Below are positions 5,903 to 8,047 of a stretch of DNA of 8,047 nt, piece after piece. A model generated the notes under the pieces. The model saw only the letters and a program-made list of their open reading frames with translations, had not been told where the DNA came from and did no database searches. Within the stretch, counting starts at the first letter, position 1, and each line of letters begins with the position of its first letter. The translations under genes and the position numbers were made by a program. The stretch lies in contig JASHYV010000009.1 in NCBI GenBank assembly GCA_030064695.1, positions 1 to 8,047 on the forward strand, written 5' to 3'. This DNA comes from Thermoplasmata archaeon. GTDB taxonomy: Archaea; Thermoplasmatota; Thermoplasmata; UBA184.

Positions 5903-7636
5903 ATGGCCCCCCCGACCGTCGCGGAGCTCACCGTCGAGACCCTCGCGGCGTACGGCGTCCGCCGGATCTACGGGGTCGCCGGCGACTCGCTGAACGGCAT
6001 CACCGACTCGATCCGCCGCAACGAGCAGGTCCACTGGGTCCCGGTCCGTCACGAGGAGGCCGCGGCGTTCGCCGCCGGCGCCGAGGCCCACCTGACCGGG
6101 CGGCTCGCCGTGTGCGCCGGCAGCTGCGGTCCCGGCAACCTGCACCTCATCAACGGACTGTACGACGCCTACCGCAGCCGGGAGCCGGTGTTCGCCCTCG
6201 CCGCGCAGATCCCGAGCGTGGAGATCGGGACCGGATACTTCCAGGAGACGCACCCCGCCGAACTCTATCGCCAGTGCAGCGACTTCGCCGAGTTCGTCGC
6301 GCAGCCGGAGCAACTGCCCCGGCTGCTCGAGATCGCGCTCCAGACGGCCATCGGGCGGAGCTCGGTCGCCGTGCTCGTGCTGCCGGGTGATATCGCGCTC
6401 CAGCCGGCGGTCCACGACCCTCCTCCGGCCCGGAGCCCGCCGGCCGCCCCGTCGCTGATCCCGGCCGAGGCCGACCTCGCCCGCCTCGTCGAACTCCTCC
6501 AGGGCGCGACGAAGATCACGCTCTTTGCGGGAGCCGGTTGCGCGGGCGCGCGCAGCGAGCTCTTGGAGCTGGCGGCGCGCCTCCGGGCCCCGATCGTCCA
6601 TACGATCCGAGGCAAGGAATACGTGGAGACCGACAACCCGTTCGATGTCGGGCTGACGGGCCTTCTCGGATTCGCGTCGGGATACCACGCCATGATGGAC
6701 TGCGACCTCCTGCTGCTGCTGGGCACCGACTTCCCGTACACGCAGTTCTATCCGGACGGTGCGCAGATCGTCCAGATCGACCGACGGGCGGAACAACTGG
6801 GCCGCCGCACGCGTCTGGAGCTCGGCCTCGTCGGCGACGTCCGCTCGACGCTGGCCGCCCTCTTGCCGCGCCTCACCCCCAAGGCCGACGATCGGCATTT
6901 GCAGGGCGCCGCCGAGCACTACCGGATCACCCGGGCCAAGCTCGACGAGCTCGCCGTCGGCCCGCCCGGCGTGACACCGATCCACCCCCAGTACGTCGCG
7001 CGTCGCGTGAGCGAGCTCGCGGCAGACGACGCGATCTTCACCTGCGACGTTGGCACGCCGACCGTGTGGGCCGCCCGGTACCTCCGCATGAACGGCCGCC
7101 GACGTCTTCTCGGATCGTTCGTGCACGGCTCGATGGCCGGCGCACTGCCGCAGGCGATCGGCGCCCAGATGGCCGCGCCGGGCCGGCAGGTGGTGTCGCT
7201 CTCGGGCGATGGAGGGCTCACGATGCTGCTCGGAGAGCTGGCGACCCTCCACCAGCTCAACCTGCCGGTGAAGATCGTGGTCTTCGCGAACGGCGCGCTG
7301 GAGTTCGTGGAGCTCGAGATGGAGTCGGCGGGTTTCCTCCCGTTCGCGACCGAGCTCGTGAACCCCGACTTCGCCGCCGTGGCGCGGGCGGCCGGTCTCC
7401 ACGGCGCGACGGTCGAGCTCCCCGAGCAGCTCGACCCGGCCCTCGAGGCGGCGTTCGCGTACCCGGGTCCCGCGCTGATCGAGGTGAAGGTCAACCGCCA
7501 GGAGATCATCATGCCGCCCTCGATCAAGAGCGAGGTCGTGAAGGGATTCACCCTGTTCACGCTGAAGGCGGTGCTCAACGGGCGCGGCAGCGAGGTCATC
7601 GACCTCGCGCGCACGAACCTATTCCGCGGCGAGTAG
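5903..7636 (+). CDS. poxB: Pyruvate oxidase (pyruvate dehydrogenase, quinone-type), thiamine diphosphate- and FAD-dependent
   Basis: 577 residues; E. coli PoxB has 572 and the two match almost end to end from memory. Predicted reaction: pyruvate to acetate and CO2, with electrons passed from FAD to a membrane quinone. N-terminal ThDP-binding domain (about 1-165): GVAGDSLNGITDSIRR, RHEEAAAFAAGAEAHL with the catalytic Glu51, CAGSCGPGNLHLINGLYD, and GYFQETHPAELYRQCSDF. Central FAD domain (about 185-330): RGKEYVETDNPFDVGLTGLLG, LLGTDFPYTQFYP and VQIDRR. C-terminal ThDP domain: DAIFTCDVGTPTVWAARYL, LGSFVHGSMAGALPQ and GDGG (435-438), with Asn463 as the second magnesium ligand 24 residues further on. 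The usual NN is AN (462-463), so the ligand residue is kept. The tail GFTLFTLKAVLNGRGSEVID (548-567) plus LARTN corresponds to the E. coli C-terminal amphipathic peptide that binds membrane lipids and activates the enzyme. The ATG at 5903 is chosen because the family alignment begins there. No SD is visible. Such a bacterial-like protein in an archaeal setting suggests horizontal transfer. Confidence 0.93.
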   Translation: MAPPTVAELTVETLAAYGVRRIYGVAGDSLNGITDSIRRNEQVHWVPVRHEEAAAFAAGAEAHLTGRLAVCAGSCGPGNLHLINGLYDAYRSREPVFALAAQIPSVEIGTGYFQETHPAELYRQCSDFAEFVAQPEQLPRLLEIALQTAIGRSSVAVLVLPGDIALQPAVHDPPPARSPPAAPSLIPAEADLARLVELLQGATKITLFAGAGCAGARSELLELAARLRAPIVHTIRGKEYVETDNPFDVGLTGLLGFASGYHAMMDCDLLLLLGTDFPYTQFYPDGAQIVQIDRRAEQLGRRTRLELGLVGDVRSTLAALLPRLTPKADDRHLQGAAEHYRITRAKLDELAVGPPGVTPIHPQYVARRVSELAADDAIFTCDVGTPTVWAARYLRMNGRRRLLGSFVHGSMAGALPQAIGAQMAAPGRQVVSLSGDGGLTMLLGELATLHQLNLPVKIVVFANGALEFVELEMESAGFLPFATELVNPDFAAVARAAGLHGATVELPEQLDPALEAAFAYPGPALIEVKVNRQEIIMPPSIKSEVVKGFTLFTLKAVLNGRGSEVIDLARTNLFRGE

Positions 7637-7653
7637 CGGCGGCCGAGCCGCCG
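7637..7653 (+). other. GC-rich hairpin directly after the pyruvate oxidase stop codon
   Basis: CGGCGGC (7637-7643) and GCCGCCG (7647-7653) can pair as a 7-base-pair stem with a 3-base loop, starting at the first base after the TAG. No T-run follows, so it is not a standard intrinsic terminator. Archaeal termination relies on T-runs instead. It may stabilise the transcript 3' end or may be chance in GC-rich DNA. Confidence 0.3.
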
Positions 7654-7660
7654 GCCGGTC

Positions 7661-8047
7661 GTGGCCGGAAAGCCTCTTGGGCCCCCTCGGCTGCCCGGGG
7701 ACGTGCCGCCGCTCGAGCCCGGCCTCTCGGCCCCGGACCTGACCGGCCCGGTCTCAATCCTCAACTGGCCGACCACCTTCGCCGGCTCGCGGCCCGGGCG
7801 AAAGGCGCGCCCGTTCTCACACGTCCGGCTGGAGGTCGATCTCCGGCACGAGTCGGTGCGCATGTCTACCGTCGCCGTGCTCGACCGGCTGGAGTCCCTA
7901 CTGCGAGAGCGCGAGATCGTCGAGGGCGCGGACCTGCTCCGCCTCGCCGGCCAAGCCCTCCACGCGTTCGCGGGGCTCGGGTTCCGGCGCGTCGATCACT
8001 GGGAGGTCGAGCCCGGTGGCTGGCTGCCTCTGCCCGAGCCGTCGCAC
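7661..8047 (+). CDS. Hypothetical protein, N-terminal part, truncated by window edge
   Basis: I do not recognise this gene. An open frame continues from directly after the pyruvate oxidase stop to the window end, in the same frame as that gene. Codon third positions, especially from about 7730 on, are overwhelmingly G or C, like the other genes here, which supports real coding. Starting at GTG 7661 gives 129 residues. GTG 7703 is an equally plausible start (MPPLEPGLS), and GTG 7856 or ATG 7862 would be much shorter. The first 30 residues are Pro/Gly/Leu-rich and look less protein-like. The visible part includes SILNWPTTFAGSRPGRKARP, then HVRLEVDLRHESVRMSTVAV, a charged helical stretch LDRLESLLREREIVEGADLL, and GFRRVDHWEVEPGGW. 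The strand-then-helix pattern with VDL and RMS faintly recalls T-fold pterin enzymes, but this is too weak for an assignment. No signal peptide or membrane segment is seen. It may follow pyruvate oxidase in one transcript. Confidence 0.55.
   Translation, partial: MAGKPLGPPRLPGDVPPLEPGLSAPDLTGPVSILNWPTTFAGSRPGRKARPFSHVRLEVDLRHESVRMSTVAVLDRLESLLREREIVEGADLLRLAGQALHAFAGLGFRRVDHWEVEPGGWLPLPEPSH

Noticed and set aside
5675..7402. A 575-codon open frame on the minus strand opposite pyruvate oxidase
   Set aside because: The composition is Arg/Glu/Gly/Val-rich with no motifs, and it lies fully antisense to a confidently identified enzyme. It reflects GC bias suppressing stop codons.
7637..7653. Rho-independent terminator after pyruvate oxidase
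   Set aside because: The hairpin has no following T-run, and in archaea hairpin-based termination is not the usual mechanism. It is listed only as a hairpin.

Overview
The window looks like a stretch of GC-rich archaeal chromosome. Three things point that way. The gene at the left edge matches thermopsin, a peptidase family known mainly from archaea. A TATA-like box sits about 27 bases before that gene's start codon, with no ribosome binding site between them, which is the layout of archaeal leaderless transcription. A second AT-rich TATA-like box (5829-5836) stands alone in the permease/pyruvate oxidase intergenic region. Codon third positions are strongly G/C. My best guess is a high-GC, soil- or sediment-type Thermoplasmatota lineage. 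That is an inference from gene content and base composition, not a phylogenetic result.

Layout from left to right: (1) 1-713, minus strand: N-terminal part of a secreted thermopsin-like protein, cut by the window edge. (2) 714-920: divergent intergenic region with the thermopsin promoter. (3) 921-2045, plus: FAD-dependent amino-acid oxidoreductase resembling D-hydroxyproline dehydrogenase/HcnC. (4) 2089-3045, plus: Icc-type metallophosphoesterase, probably co-transcribed with the oxidoreductase. (5) 5685-3042, minus: a two-gene operon of an APC-type amino acid/amine permease followed by an agmatinase-family ureohydrolase. This operon converges on the phosphoesterase with a 4-base overlap of stop codons. 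(6) 5686-5902: divergent intergenic region with one clear TATA-like box and a possible stem. (7) 5903-7636, plus: a full-length pyruvate oxidase very like Escherichia coli PoxB, including its C-terminal membrane-binding peptide. (8) 7661-8047, plus: the start of an unrecognised gene that runs off the right edge.

Taken together the genes suggest a peptide- and amino-acid-consuming heterotroph. A secreted acid protease would release peptides. The permease would import an amino acid or guanidino compound, and the ureohydrolase would split a guanidino group to urea plus an amine. The FAD enzyme would oxidise an amino or imino acid, and pyruvate oxidase would pass pyruvate electrons to membrane quinones, yielding acetate and CO2. 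This link is inferred from neighbourhood only. I found no CRISPR array, mobile element, tRNA, rRNA or obvious defence system. The window does not show a clearly new system. The points most worth a second look are the bacterial-type PoxB in an archaeal setting and the uncertain substrate of the permease-ureohydrolase operon.
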